From positions 1 to 64,000 of the forward strand of contig JXTB01000035.1 of NCBI GenBank assembly GCA_002914805.1: a DNA stretch of 64,000 nt, read 5' to 3'. This document shows positions 51,800-64,000 of the stretch, piece by piece; positions within the stretch are counted from its first letter, which is position 1, and each line of letters begins with the position of its first letter. Origin of the DNA: Parasponia andersonii. Taxonomy: Eukaryota > Streptophyta > Magnoliopsida > Rosales > Cannabaceae. The position numbers were made by a program, and so were the translations under genes. The notes below the pieces were generated by a model. The model saw only the letters and a list, made by a program, of their open reading frames with translations, did not search any database and was not told the origin of the DNA.

Positions 51800-53330
51800 C
51801 GCAGCCGCCCTTCTTTAATTAATCTTTCGATTTCATCTTTCAAGACAAAGCAGTTATTGGTATCGTGTCCAATGTCATTATGATACCGGCAAAACTTGTT
51901 GGGGTTGCGTCTCGCTCTATCTCTTTTCATCGGTTCTGGTTAACAATACCTCTCCTGCTGGTTCGTGACAGCATAAATATGATCTATGGGTGCGTTCAGT
52001 TCAGTATAGTTGTTGAACCTCATGGGAGCTTTTGGAACCTCCTGCTTTTTCTGTTGAGGCTGCTTATCAGTCGTTTGTTCATTACTCCTTTTATTCGACC
52101 TTTTTTTGTTGTTGTTTGTGGTCGCATCTTTAACAGTATCCTTTTTTCCTTTCTTTGTGACCTTATGAAGATTTTCGCGTGAAGATTCCACCCTTAGATG
52201 CCGACCAACTCTACGATAGAAGTCTTCAAGGGTTCTGCATTCTCGCTCAAGTAAATCTTCCTAGAGTTTAGTTTTTGGTCGCACCTTAGCCATCATTAGA
52301 GCTAAAACTCTTCCTTCAGGTGGATTGTTGACCTTTGCCAATTCTAAAATAAAGTGATTTAGGTAAGATCGTAGAGTTTCCTCCAGACCTTGCCGAATAG
52401 CAGACAGACTGACCAGTGGAACAGTGAAATTCTTCGCAGCCTGGAATTGCCTCAAGAATGCAGTCTGGAGTTATTGCCAGGATGAGATTGAGTCAGACTT
52501 GAGTCCTCGGAACTACTTCTTCACTGCTCCCGTGAGAGTTACAGCAAAACATCTGCAACGTATGAGATCATCGATACGATATAGTTCCATCAGGTCGTTG
52601 AAGTGATCCATATGATCCTGTGGATCAATTTTCCCATCAAAAGTGTTTATGGTGGGAAGTTTGAATCCAGCAGGTAAGGCAGCAGCTCGAACCTCCTCGC
52701 TGAATGGTGATTGACGATACCTATCAGCGAGCTTATCGTCCCAGCTAGCAAGTGCATCTAATACGATCTTCAAATTATGAGCATCGACGTTCGGAGGGAG
52801 ATGGAGAATATTATCTTTTGCTAGTGGTAGGGGTGGCCTTTGGTTATTATCGTGATTTAAGACAAATTGGTCAGGCAGGATCTGCTGCGACCTTTGTGGG
52901 GTTTCTATTGAAATAGTGCGACAAGATCGACTTCAGTCGTTGAGATGCGATGTGGATCGCTCTTGACTACGTCGCTGTTCTAGATGTTGTCTCAGGTCTG
53001 TAGGATTATGTCGAGATTCCCTACTAATCCTTTCAAAGACACTCCTCGATTGTCTTTTTGCTCATTGTTTAGACCATCACGATTGATGGTCGCTCTCCAA
53101 GAAGGTTGTCGACGATTACGATTTGTGCTCAAACTTTCAGTTTCGGATTCCAGGGGCAAGTCTGCGACCTTGCCTTTTCCCTTAGAGGTGCGATCTCTAT
53201 GACGCTCTTACTGGGCTTTATGCTGGTCGCGGTTCCCTGTCTCCAGGATCTGAATTCTTCTCTCGAGTTGTTGAGTAGGACGTTCTCTGGGACGTTTGTG
53301 CTGTGATGGAGTTAGCATCTGTCTCTCAGC
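51800..53330 (-). mobile_element. Gag region of the Tat element
   Basis: The - strand reads the Retrotrans_gag core LPTINTFDGKIDPQDHMDHF and later RQGLEETLRSYLNHF, at about 52261-52773. A basic, low-complexity N-terminal part lies near 52900-53300, and RLIKEGRLRQY-type sequence near 51800. Broken. Confidence 0.75.
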
Positions 53331-53586
53331 AAGTCGTCGTAGAGAGTCATTAATCTGACTTGTAATTTACTGAAGGTTCACCAGTGCTTCCTCCATGCGA
53401 TCCTGTCTCTGGACAATATTTTCTGGTGCGGTCACGGCAGGCTGATCCTGAGTAGGATCTACCTGTGCAGCAGCAGTGCTTTGGGGTTAGTTCTGGCTCG
53501 TTCTGGTATTTCTGGTGTTTGCCATTGTTGAACGAAGCAGAATTGACAAACTTCTTTGCCAGAATAGTCCTCCTTCTAGCGTCAAT

Positions 53587-54220
53587 TGTTGACGGAGGTT
53601 TTGTCAACAATGAATTTAAGAAATTGCAAGATATGGCTTGTGTATGAAAATGGTTGATCAATCAAAGCAAGTAAAAGAGACAAGAATTTTATAGTGGTTT
53701 GGCCCCAAAAAAGATGAGTCTACGTCCATTGTTGTTCACTATTTTCTAGAGGATTACAAGAGTTTCGTTAAGTTTCCAGGAAGTAAAAGTAATAAATCCC
53801 CAAAGTTCTCTCCAGAAACCAAAGATCCCTCACAACAGCATTGAACTCCTTTTATATAGGTGAGGGTGGCTCAATATTTCCCAATTGTGAAAATAGGTGA
53901 GTGTATAATCAGAAAATACAATTTGAGTAACAATATGACTGGGTAATAACTTAAATAAGATAACTGATCGATCTTGAAAGATAAACTGTTGTTTTCTTTT
54001 CTTTGTAAATTACCCATTTGACAAAGTTTGGTCTAGTTTCATTTTCATTCTGGTCGCACTTAATTCGTTCAGAGGAGGTCGCATTTTATTCGGAAGGAGG
54101 TTGAATTCGACTTACTCGGAAGAAGTCGCTCTTAACTTACTCGTACGACCTGACACGTTCTTTTAGTCACTAACTTTCCCTTTCTGACATTAACCAATAT
54201 ATAGATTTTTAGACCGCACA
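53587..54220 (-). repeat. 5' LTR of the Tat element
   Basis: This 634-bp copy has TGTGCGGTC at its start on the - strand. The sequence just inside it (- strand ATTGACGCTAGAAGGAGGA) is in primer-binding-site position, though I could not assign its tRNA with certainty. Confidence 0.85.
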
Positions 54221-54265
54221 ATAATATATATATATATATGTATATATATATATGTATATACCTTC

Positions 54266-54315
54266 GTCAAAGTTCCTAGTGTATGTTTAAGTCAAAGTTC
54301 CTAGTGTATGTTTAA
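54266..54315. repeat. 25-bp perfect tandem duplication
   Basis: GTCAAAGTTCCTAGTGTATG plus TTTAA occurs twice in a row without a difference, just beside the Tat insertion and its TA tract. Confidence 0.85.
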
Positions 54316-56079
54316 GCTGTAATACTATTCAGATAAAGAAATTAAGTTGGCTTTCCTTTTTGTTTAAGACTCTGGTTTGTCTTTGTCACTATATACTTAA
54401 AACTCCTAAAAGGAAAGATGTGGTCATCAATTATTATATATCCTCGAATGTTTTTTATTATCTCAAAAAAAAAAAAAGGAGCGCAATAATACTCCCAAGT
54501 CCAAATATTGAATGAATATCTATTCTCAAAGAGCAGTTTAACTAACTATATATATAGTAGCCGTTACATGTACTATTCCTCTCGTTCTCTTTGATCCGGT
54601 TTTGACACTAAATTGCATTGCCAATACCCATCTTAGTTTTTCTTTCTTACTTTCCCTCGAAAATCCAATGTCTACACTTTTCAGAAAATTCTCATTAGTC
54701 ATAAAATAAATGCTTGTTTTTTAACATTTAAATTTATGTTCAGGTATATCATTTTGGTTAATTAGTTTATATACAGTACAATATTTATCATATAACCGTA
54801 TAGAAAACTAAACGTATTGGGAAAAAAAATGAACATTAATTTTTTATTAAAAAAAATCAATTGACCTAAACAAATACTACTCATTCTTATTTTCTTATTT
54901 TGATTCTAGTATTTTTCAGCTAGGTGACCAAGACATTTATGTACTTAGCAGTTTCTGGGAAGTATTTGTTATTTAATAGTTGATTAATTTAAGAGTGTGC
55001 TTTCGGAAGGAGACGTAGAAAGGAGAGAGGTTCAGGATTGATGGATGTATCTTGGAATTTATGATGGTTGTTTGGTAAGAATAAATTCATTAGAAAATGT
55101 TTTTTTTTTTTATCTAGAGAAGAAAGAAAATTTGACAATAAATTTCAAATCTTTAGTTTGAACCTATTTTTTATCCTTCCAAATTAGACAATTAAAAATT
55201 TTTCTTTCCTTCTACTTCTTCCTATTATAAAACAATGGATAAAAATTTGGTCCTCCCATTTCAAACACAACAAGAGAACACATTCTCTTTTCTCTCACAT
55301 TTCTTTTCTTAGGTAATCTACCTTCCATTCCTTCGTACTCCCTCGTACTAAACATGGGCGCCTTAAACTTTTTAGAAATTTGGCAGTTTTGTCCCAAAAA
55401 TAACCTGGATTAAAACCCTCCAACTATTTAAGAAAATGAGAGAAATAGAAGGGCAAAAAAAAGATTTTACAAATAAAAACTTCCATCAAAATCATAAATA
55501 AATAGTAGAGTTATACACCAAAAGTGATTCCCACCCTAGTTTGGGAATAGAAGGATTAATGACTTCATCATGACCACTTTTTAAAATAATATGTTTAGGA
55601 TTGTGATAATTTATGACAATCCCAAAAATGTAATTTTGAAAATATTCGTCAAGGAAATCATTTGGTCCCAATCACTCCTAAACGGTGTCCAATCACCCCA
55701 TACTATCCTCCAAATTACCTTCAATGTAGAGGCCCGAATGCACAGAGGCCATTAGCATTACCCCCATTTTCCCCCACTTTATATACCTCTTCTGTGCTAG
55801 ACAGGGGAAATGGACCAAACTATGAGTAAGTAGGGCCTCAATGACTTTTCGAGGATTATTTTTAAAAATTAATTTTTTTTAAGAGTGTCATTAATAGGAG
55901 TAGTGCTATATTTTATACTATATTTATAATTTTTCTATAACTAATCGCCCGTTAGTTACTAATATAATGACCAGCCTCACTAATATTGTGATACTCTTAA
56001 GAAAGTCATTCTACAAAACACTTTTAGAATAGTCTTTTTGGCCCAAAATATACCAGTTAGATCCATTTCCACCGGGACA

Positions 56080-56550
56080 ATCAGAAGGTAAAAGTACATA
56101 AATATATGTTTTCTTAGGCATATTTTTATAGATACCCATTTTTATTTTTATTTCACAAATATCTATTTTTATACCTATTTTTAGAAAAATACACTACAAA
56201 TATTTAATACATAAAATGTAAACCTAATATATATTTTGTGAATAAAAATTATATCTAAAACTAAGTATACATTTTAAAATGTATACCATAAATATAAATT
56301 GACACCGTAGATATAAAGTAGATATAAAGTGTAAGTCAAAATTTACATTATAAATGTGTGTCATATACATTTTATATAGAAATGTATACCAAAAGCCAGT
56401 ATTTTTAAAATAACATAAAAATGGATATTTATGAAATATAAAGCATAAGGTATTTGTGACATATCACTTATATTTTATATAGAAATGTATACCAAAAACG
56501 AGTATTTTTAAAATAACATAAAAAATAGGTATTTGTAAAATATAAGGCAT
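56080..56550. repeat. Fold-back repeat with an internal duplication
   Basis: A block with TATATAGAAATGTATACCAA and AGTATTTTTAAAATAACATA occurs twice (about 56373 and 56475). Its reverse relation to the left part (GATACCCATTTTTATTTTTA, 56130-56190) suggests a degenerate fold-back element. No target duplication was resolved. Confidence 0.4.
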
Positions 56551-56700
56551 CACTGCAGGTGCTAGGTGTAGTAATTTGGACAAAAATTATTTTGTAAAAG
56601 TGTTTTAAAATAACTTGTCTAATAATATTATGAGCACAATTTGCGACCGTTAATTAGTTCTACAAAATATCGTAATTTTATGATTATAAATTATGTAATC

Positions 56701-56820
56701 TCTGTCACACTGATTTTATTAGAAAAAATATTTTTAGAACACTCCTAATAAAGTTTTTTTAATCCCACACTGATTTTATTAGAAAAATCATTTTTAGAAC
56801 ACTCCTAATAAAGTTTTTTT
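56701..56820. repeat. 60-bp tandem duplication
   Basis: Two 60-base units (56701-56760 and 56761-56820) share CACACTGATTTTATTAGAAA and the ending AAGTTTTTTT. They differ only at their first bases and a few positions in the middle. Confidence 0.85.
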
Positions 56821-56992
56821 AGTCCAAGTTACTATTATTCATGTGAAACTCCATACAAAGTGGTTTCAAGATGTGGCCCGGTTTGAGTTCTGGGTGGGTC
56901 TATTTACACACAGTCTTCAAGTGTTCTAGTTGTTTTATTTTCTAGTTCTTCTTTATTTTGCATTTTAATAGGACCAAGAGATAGAGTTGTAT

Positions 56993-57071
56993 AAAGAGTG
57001 AGAAAGGTTTAAAGAGTGAGAAAGGTCATATAACAGTAAAGGTTTAAAGAGTGAGAAAGGTCATGTAACAG
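56993..57071. repeat. Short tandem repeat of AAAGAGTGAGAAAGGT
   Basis: Three copies of AAAGAGTGAGAAAGGT occur at about 56993, 57011 and 57045. The last two are followed by similar CATRTAACAGT sequence, indicating stepwise local duplication. Confidence 0.75.
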
Positions 57072-58534
57072 TTAGAGGCATCAGGCAAGTAGTCCCCTGG
57101 CCCTGAGTCATCATAATATTTGTATATGCTTTTGGTAAATGAGTAATTGGGATAAATAGTCAATGGTCGGCCGTTTAGAATGACTATGCTAAGTCACGGT
57201 TGAGGGTTAGCGATCAATCAACGTCTTTCTGCAACCATTGATTGGGTTCCGTGGGGCCCACATGTTCCCCTATTTGGAAGCCTGTTACAGTTTCTTAAGC
57301 TCCTTGATTTTCAATGGTTTCCTAATTGTAGTCCCTAATCATTTTTATTTATCAAAATCGAGGACTAACTCTCAAAACAACTTCTTCTCCACGACTTAAT
57401 TTTCCAAAAGAAATTTATAAAAGACAAAAAAAAAAAAAAAGCAAATTAGTAAAGGAAATATATATATATATATATATATATAGATTGAGAAGAGTGCTTT
57501 GTTCCTTTAGTGTTTCGGGTACAGAAAAATGGCTTATTTTTGAGCACTTTGGAGTGGTTGTGCCGCACTATCAAAAAGAAAAGCAAAAGAAAGAAATGTA
57601 CTCCATGAAAGTTTCAAAGAAAAGGCTCTTTAATTCGTAGTTATTTTTTTATATGAATTATTTAGAATATAAGAAACTAAATTTAATCTTAGTAATACTT
57701 GAGACCATATTTTTATTTGTTTACTCTACCAATATATAAGACAAAGTTCGATTCACACTTTTTTATACTTTTAAAATATGAATGGTATTATTATTCCAAA
57801 AAAATATATGAATAACTTTCCTTTGACGTAGTATGGTTAGAAAATTAGGACAAAATTGACAGGCGCTTGATTTGTTTATTTATCTTAAAAGAATGAGTCT
57901 GCTGCCTAATTATTTAAATTAGAGAATTTATGAAAAATTTGATATGTATGTAGATAGAGTCTAATCACAACAAGACAATTTAAACTGTTTTCTAATTATC
58001 ACAACAATTCAAATAAGATGATTAAAAATTATCAGAAATAATGAGTGAGAGGGCAAAACTTGGCAACTTTACAAATTTGTTTGCTGAATGCTGGATGACC
58101 CACTCCTGAGAATTGCTGATCAATGACGATGACTAGCACGAGGAAGGATCGAAGCGTCAAAGACAGCTAGCTGTGTTGGGCTAGACTGACATGGACTCTT
58201 AGAAAATTGGGCCTTTTCTATTGTTCCACCTAAGGCCATTTCCATAACCAGATTTGGGAGCTTTTACATTTTAAAAAATATATATATATGTATTACTTAT
58301 TTTTTTTTATTCTATACATAGTTATCAATTTGACTAATGAAATTTTATCATATATATTTTTTTATATTAAAAAGTATGAGAGAAAAAAAAACATTAATGA
58401 TATACATTTTTTCATGCATCTCATAATAGTCTTGTCTTTAGATCATTATTAGATTATGATCCAACGGCTAAAAAAAATATTTATGCATAGTTTTAAAAAA
58501 ATACTTAATGAATTTGTAATCATATATATAAAAG

Positions 58535-58568
<34 letters not shown>

Positions 58569-59228
58569 CTTTAGCTATAGAGGCTGAATTCACTCTTTGT
58601 TGACCGTTCAAGTAGAGTGGTCAAGATAAGTTGAAATTCCTAACAAATTTTTTTTTCCCCTCAGTGTATATTCTCAACTGAATTGATCATCAATGATGAA
58701 TCCATTCCGGGCCTTTTTTGAGTTTTGGTTTTTCAATTTTGGTGAATTAGATTGCTATCATTAAGGCGCTCCGATATATTTTTATTTTGTGTTTTTTGTT
58801 TTTTAAAATAAAATAAAAAGTGAAGATCTTTTCGAATAAATTTTTAGAAGATCCAACCACTCATTTCATTTTAAAAAATACTGAAAACAAAAGTAAATTT
58901 AAGCAAACCCTAAATGTGTGCAATCAATTAATGCCTATTTATTGGAATAATTGCGTAAAAAAATGCATATAAGTCTCACCCTAGTGAAAAGGTGTAATGC
59001 ACTAACACAATTTTTTGATGGATTTTATAGCAGAAAAACAAGAGAATAATATGAAATTATTGAAATATGAACAATATAATATTGTTGATATTTTTTTTAT
59101 GAGTTATGACATGATTATTGTCGCATAAAATTGTGAATTGTTATGCTAAAAGGTAAAACGAGAGATAGAGATAGATGCTACAATCTCATCAAACTACGAT
59201 TCTTTCTTTTCATAGCTCATAAATATTT

Positions 59229-59770
59229 GGGACAATCATAGTAACGGCCCCTAAATTATATTCTTTGTACTATTTTAGTACTCTAATTTTCAACTTACAT
59301 AATAATAGCCACTTAATCATGCAATTATTACAGTAATGGCTCATTTGTTACAAATTGTTTGTTTTATAATAAAAAATAGTCATGGACAAGGCGTACAATT
59401 AGGCATTATTTACTCTTATAATTCAAAATCTCATTCTCAATCATAGTTACCAAACTGTATACTTTGCACATGACTCATTTCTGTTAAAATTTTAACAATT
59501 TATGAAAAATAAAATGGTCATTATTATAATAATTGCATAAGTCTTTATATTTTATTGTGTAAATTGAAAAATCATATTCTTATTATTGACATCAATTACT
59601 AATTTTTGTGCTATATAATGAAGTATTTATGTTAAATATTTAATAATTTATGACAAAAAAATTGTTATTACACTCACATAATTTAGATGTCATTACTATA
59701 TAAGTTAAACATTCATTAGTTAAAATGGTATAATAGGTATAGTTCAGGAGACTATTAATGTGATTAACCT
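59229..59770. mobile_element. Mutator-type MITE with 9-bp target duplication
   Basis: The 542-bp element has GGGACAATCATAGTAACGGC at its left and the inverse-type ATTAATGTGATTAACCT at its right, with loosely complementary arms of about 100 bases. An exact 9-bp TAAATATTT flanks both ends (59220-59228 and 59771-59779). It is non-coding. The arms are more diverged than those of the element at 34499-34855, so it may be older or a different family. Confidence 0.65.
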
Positions 59771-59779
59771 TAAATATTT

Positions 59780-60195
59780 TGTCTTTTTTAAAAAAGAAAA
59801 AGAAAAATCAAAATCTTGACAAGAGTCTTTACTACCTACCCTTTTTCTCATAAAATAATTATAGAGTGATAAGATATCCTTAGAATCTTCTTATTAAAAA
59901 AAATAAAAAAAAATGGTCGGATTTTATTTTGTCCTTATTTTTAATAATCATTTATTTTGTGTTAAGGTTGTTGTAGTCATAGTTTTTATCAATGATCTTT
60001 TGTTTCTTAATAATTTAATTTTATTATTTGTGTGTGTGTTTTTTTTTTATTTTCTTCTAATTTCAAATGTTGTAAATTCTAGATCATATGATTATTCAGA
60101 ATAACCAACTTAGAGGGTGGGGTGTTTTTAAAAGAGCCAAAGATATATATTGGCACAGAATCTTCAGTTTATGGGATTAAACACATTTACTAAAG
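59780..60195. other. Intergenic, no gene seen
   Basis: AT-rich spacer between the MITE and the GACACGA-rich repeat. The short hydrophobic open frame at 59913-60104 comes from T-rich DNA. Confidence 0.5.
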
Positions 60196-60910
60196 CTAGC
60201 AATTTGTGATACGACAATATTATTCGAAACCCGTACGAAATTAACAGGTTTAGGTTTAGATTAATCGTATTCGAGTCGTGTTTGGGTTAGAGATATTGAC
60301 CCATTTAATTAAGAGTCGTGTTCGGATTGAACCCGCCAACACAAAAAATTACCTATTCAGTAAACGGGTCATGTCGTGTCAACCCATTTATAAACGGATC
60401 AGGTCGTGTCATAATTTCTGACTCGTTTATTTAAAATAGAAATTTAGGTGGATGACTAATATTTTAAATTTGATTAAGTATATGTCCATTTTCTAAATAT
60501 ATAACTGAATGTCCAAGTATATATAATTTTACACTTGGTAGATAACATATCTACCAATATCTACTAATTTCAATAATTGTATTACAATTTACTGGGTATA
60601 TAATTTTTATACTTAGTATTTGATAAAAGGGATATTTACTCGAATTGGGCCCAAAATTTGATCATATTTCTACATGGCCTTTATTAAATGGGTCGTATTC
60701 TCAGGTCACATGTCATAGGTCAATATGACCAACTTAGTAATTAGGTTACACTGATCGTGTTATGTCAACCTGAATATAAACGATCGTGTTCATATCATAA
60801 TTTCTGACCCGTTTATTAAATGGGTCGTATTCGGGTTGAGCATTTACCTATTATACATGTACATCGACACGACACGAACCCGACCCATAGACATAAATTG
60901 CCAACCCTAG
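60196..60910. repeat. Dispersed repeat rich in GTCGTGTC/GACACGA motifs
   Basis: The segment begins CTAGCAATTTGTGATACGAC and ends ATAAATTGCCAACCCTAG, giving imperfect inverted ends around many copies of GGGTCGTGTC, AACGGGTCATGTCGTGTCAA and CATAATTTCTGACCCGTTTA. The phrase around TCATAATTTCTGAC occurs at about 60410 and 60796. The middle (60430-60650) is AT-rich, probably a later insertion. Sequences of this style are scattered through many eudicot genomes. The class (hAT-, Mutator- or Helitron-related) cannot be set here. Confidence 0.55.
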
Positions 60911-61578
60911 TATTAACACTAGCTTTCATTAATGACTTTGTATGCCAATTAGTGTTGGCTATTATTGTTGAGTATATTCAGTTTTTTATTCCCTTTTGGA
61001 TTATATCTATCCATATGTCCATGTTGCACAGTATGAGTTAGGTTTATTTAAAAGGTAGACGATGCAATGATGAAATTAAGTGGTCATTGTAGTCTCCTCT
61101 TCTATAAATATGTTATTGTAAATATTTGTCTTTCAATATCTAGACGCATATAGTATTTTGAACTCAAAATTTGACTGAATGTGTCTTACATATTATTTCA
61201 TGGTAATATTAAAAATTATAAATTATTGGTAACCTTGCTAATTATTATTAAATAAGTTTTCCCTAAGTTATGCTTCTAAATTGACAATATTTAAAATCTA
61301 AGAGGGAAAAATAAAATGGTAAATTAGAAGCCCAATAAGTAACCAATAATCTTATCTAGTTGGATCAAGCATATAAAAACCAAAGTCATTAATAAATATT
61401 TTTCAGAATAATTTTGGTTTCAGAAATCAATGCTTTTGAAAATATTCAAATCAAGTCATTTAGTAAACAATTTCACAAAATAAGTAATAAGTTTCCAAAT
61501 CTGTTTTTTCAAATCCCTTTTAGTTAATAACAATTTCAATTTTATTTCTCCACAGTTTTTAGCGATTATGGCCACATT

Positions 61579-61744
61579 TAACCCCTGTGATTAGGTCCGA
61601 ATATGTTATAAATAACTCTTGTAATTAGGTCTGAATCTACTATAAATAACCTTTATAGTCAGGTACGAATCTACTACATTTAACCTTATAGTTAGATCAG
61701 TACTGTTCACATATAACCTCTATGGATTGGGTCCGCATGTATAG
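61579..61744. repeat. 34-bp minisatellite, five units
   Basis: Units start with TAAC at 61579, 61613, 61647, 61681 and 61713, giving periods of 34, 34, 34 and 32. The core is TAACCYCTGTRATTAGGTCC followed by GAATCTACTATAAA-like sequence. Units differ at many positions, so the array is old. Confidence 0.85.
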
Positions 61745-64000
61745 TCACTGAAAAGAGTTTCAGAATACTTATTTACAATAATGAATCATAAAAACTTTTT
61801 ACTTTAATCTCATTATAACATTGTAGTCATTTCAAAATAACTTTCTTGTAACCACGTTCAATAGTAATTCATATACTTAATCCATAATTTAATATAAAAT
61901 ATAGAACTATACTATTTTCACAAAAATTATGTTATTTCAATAAAACTGATTTCTTTCAATAAATAGTCTTATTATAAAAATATAATTTTGCCTTGAATCA
62001 TATTTTAAAGACAATACTTGTAAATATAATTCTATTAGAAATAATAAAACATTTAGCTTTTAGAAGAGGAAAACTACTAGAAAAGACCAAAAGTTACTTA
62101 CTTCGTTTGTTTTGCCTATTTAACTAAAATAATCAACATAACTTCTCAAACATCTATTACTATACAAATCATATATAAGTATCACAATAATAAAATAATA
62201 CTCTAATTACACCAAAAATATTGACTACTTGTTGCCCATGCATCTTCTATAATTATTTCCAATAATATTAATTTTTTATAATTTATAAAAATTTTAACTT
62301 CTCTCTAAAAATTACCAAACTTAAGGGACCTATTCTACAAGTCATAGGGTCCTAAAAGTACCAAAAATATAGTTATAGGGTATATAGGTAAGCTTTGTGT
62401 TACCGGACAACTCACAACCAAGTTTTGCCCAAAGTGCCGAAAGTTTCAGATTTTTTCCAGATTCATAGTATTTATTTCAATTGGCTAAAACTCTTTGGTT
62501 ATAAAGTTTGTTTTTGACAAATTATATACTGTTGGAAAGATAATTAGATAAGCTTTCCAATCATATCAAATATGACCTAATTTGACTAGCAAAATTCCCT
62601 GAAAAGTAGTTAGAATCTCTATTGTGTTTTTATATCTTAGCCCAAAACTCAAAAATTCATAACTTTTTATTTATCCGATCAAATCACTCAAAATTTGTCT
62701 TGTTTAAATTCTAATATTAACAAATTTTATCTTTTATCAGATACTTCTACATATTTTATAAATAATTGATGAACAATTTAAAATACTAATCCTATATATT
62801 CAATTTCAATCCCAAAATCAAACTAAAACATAAAACTTAATTCGTTAAGGGTTTATTATCTTAAAAATGAGTCTCCATAATCCATGATAATAGTCTTTTC
62901 ATCTTCTTAAACATGCATAGCTTTATCTCTCTCTCTCTCTCTTTTCTTCTTTACAGAATGTACATATAAACTAAGCAAATTATTAAACCCTTTAAAGTTT
63001 CTTAAAATAATAGTTATCTAATTACTAAAATAACTCTTAATAACCACAACTAACTAAAGGCTATATAGCATTTTCTGTTATCGATTAATTTATTTATATA
63101 ATATAAACAATTCTTTTTTTTTTTTGTACGGATTATCACTTTTAATGTAATTTTGATTTAAATAGTGGAAAAGATAAAAAAAATTCTCAAATTAATATTT
63201 TAAAAGGTAGAAAAAAATATTATGATTAAAACGGTAATAGACCTATAATTTAAAAGGAAAAATGGTAGAGAAGAAAAATTATATTGTCAAAGTGCTATTT
63301 ATTTTTCTGAAAGAAAGATAAACCCGTAAAAATCATACATTGTGATTATGACACGAGGTCAACAATAGATTGATTGAAAATTGATACGATTATATACAGA
63401 AATAGTCAAACACAGTTATGGCACAAAAATAATGTGAGTTTTTTTAAAAAAATTAGAAAAGTGCCTAGTAAATGGTCATTTTTCACTTCATCTTAATAAA
63501 ATGGTCTTCTTTTTTTTTTTCGTATCATTGATTAACGACTTTTATCTCTCTTTTTTTTTTTCATCTTTTTGCTAGATGGATGAACACTATATAAATTTTA
63601 TGCATTAGTATATCATTATAGTAATTTTATATATCAATTTTTATGTATCACTGTATCAATTTGGATATATGTGTATCTATATATTGAAACTAATATATCC
63701 ATTTATTCAGCTATAATTTCTCATATACCTGCTTATCATTTTGATATTATACTTGAAAAAGTGACATTTATTTAAGAGCAACCAAAAATTTGGATATTTT
63801 GCTAAAAGATACCCAAAAAAATTGTATAATTAGGAAAAAAAAAACGATCAAAATCATGCACAATTAGGTAGAGAAACATTTGTAAGCATCAGGTACAACT
63901 TAATTAGTGAATATGCTTATGCTTCTAAGAACGTGATTACTACTCGTGCACAGACTAGTAACACGATGTACAAATGAATCGTGACTAATAATGCCACACA
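61745..64000. other. Gene-free AT-rich window end
   Basis: No supportable gene, RNA or clear element. It includes a (CT)n tract at about 62927-62943 and many homopolymer runs. A slightly less AT-rich part near 62380-62660 was not recognised. Confidence 0.5.

Larger units (their letters stand above)
43204..54220 (-). mobile_element. Tat-lineage Ty3/gypsy retrotransposon fossil with antisense ORF
   Basis: An 11.0-kb element lies in reverse orientation. Flanking LTRs of about 0.6 kb read TGTGCGGTC... to ...GTCAACA on the - strand. Inside, from right to left, are gag, protease, reverse transcriptase, RNase H, a second RNase H-like domain and integrase. Beyond these lies a separate reading region on the opposite (+) strand before the 3' LTR. 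Dual RNase H and an antisense ORF between integrase and the 3' LTR are marks of the Tat (Ogre/Retand-like) group. Gag-pol is broken in many places (of the order of ten). The two LTRs look about 93% alike by eye over a 290-base stretch, suggesting an insertion roughly 2-3 million years ago at usual plant rates. It sits in a (TA)n tract, so the 5-bp duplication is ambiguous. Confidence 0.88.
54221..59228. other. Gene-free region with several small duplications
   Basis: About 5 kb without a supportable gene. It holds the tandem duplications listed separately, (TA)n tracts at 54224-54257, 57459-57482 and 58535-58562, and a GC-richer patch near 57080-57300 that lacks an open frame. Old transposon fragments are likely but could not be delimited. 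Confidence 0.5.

Overview
The window is a gene-poor, very AT-rich stretch of a plant nuclear genome. Spliced introns, a cytokinin dehydrogenase, Tekay-type and Tat-type Ty3/gypsy elements, an L1-type LINE with a DUF4283 ORF1, a CACTA transposon and many MITEs point to a eudicot. The species cannot be named from sequence alone.

Only one host gene looks whole: a four-exon CKX7-type (cytosolic) cytokinin oxidase/dehydrogenase on the + strand, 27865-32311, coding 518 residues. Its exons are much richer in G+C than the surrounding DNA. A second host-derived piece is a fragment of a DUF789-family gene (about 40112-40537) carried inside a CACTA transposon.

Layout. 1-4486: an unassigned GC-richer edge, a fold-back element, a Tourist-like MITE and a small hairpin repeat. 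4487-13262: an LTR element with about 2.6-kb LTRs and no recognisable protein domains, so LARD-like and Tekay-type at its LTR/PBS/PPT junctions. 13263-24289: about 11 kb with no supportable gene. 24290-26922: a Tourist-like MITE followed at once by an internally deleted LINE with a 14-bp target duplication. 26937-32311: the CKX7 upstream region and gene. 32312-37216: intergenic DNA with a Mutator-type MITE (9-bp target duplication), a tRNA-derived SINE (13-bp target duplication), an inverted array of short tandem units and an 88-bp duplication. 37217-42828: the CACTA element with its captured gene fragment. 43204-54220: an 11-kb Tat-lineage Ty3/gypsy fossil on the - strand with dual RNase H and an antisense ORF on the + strand. 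54221-64000: gene-free DNA with tandem duplications, another Mutator-type MITE, a GACACGA-rich dispersed repeat and a 34-bp minisatellite.

Most of the readable biology is therefore transposition history around one hormone-catabolism gene. Element ends were called from matching termini and target-site duplications read by eye. Identity and age figures are rough and were not computed.
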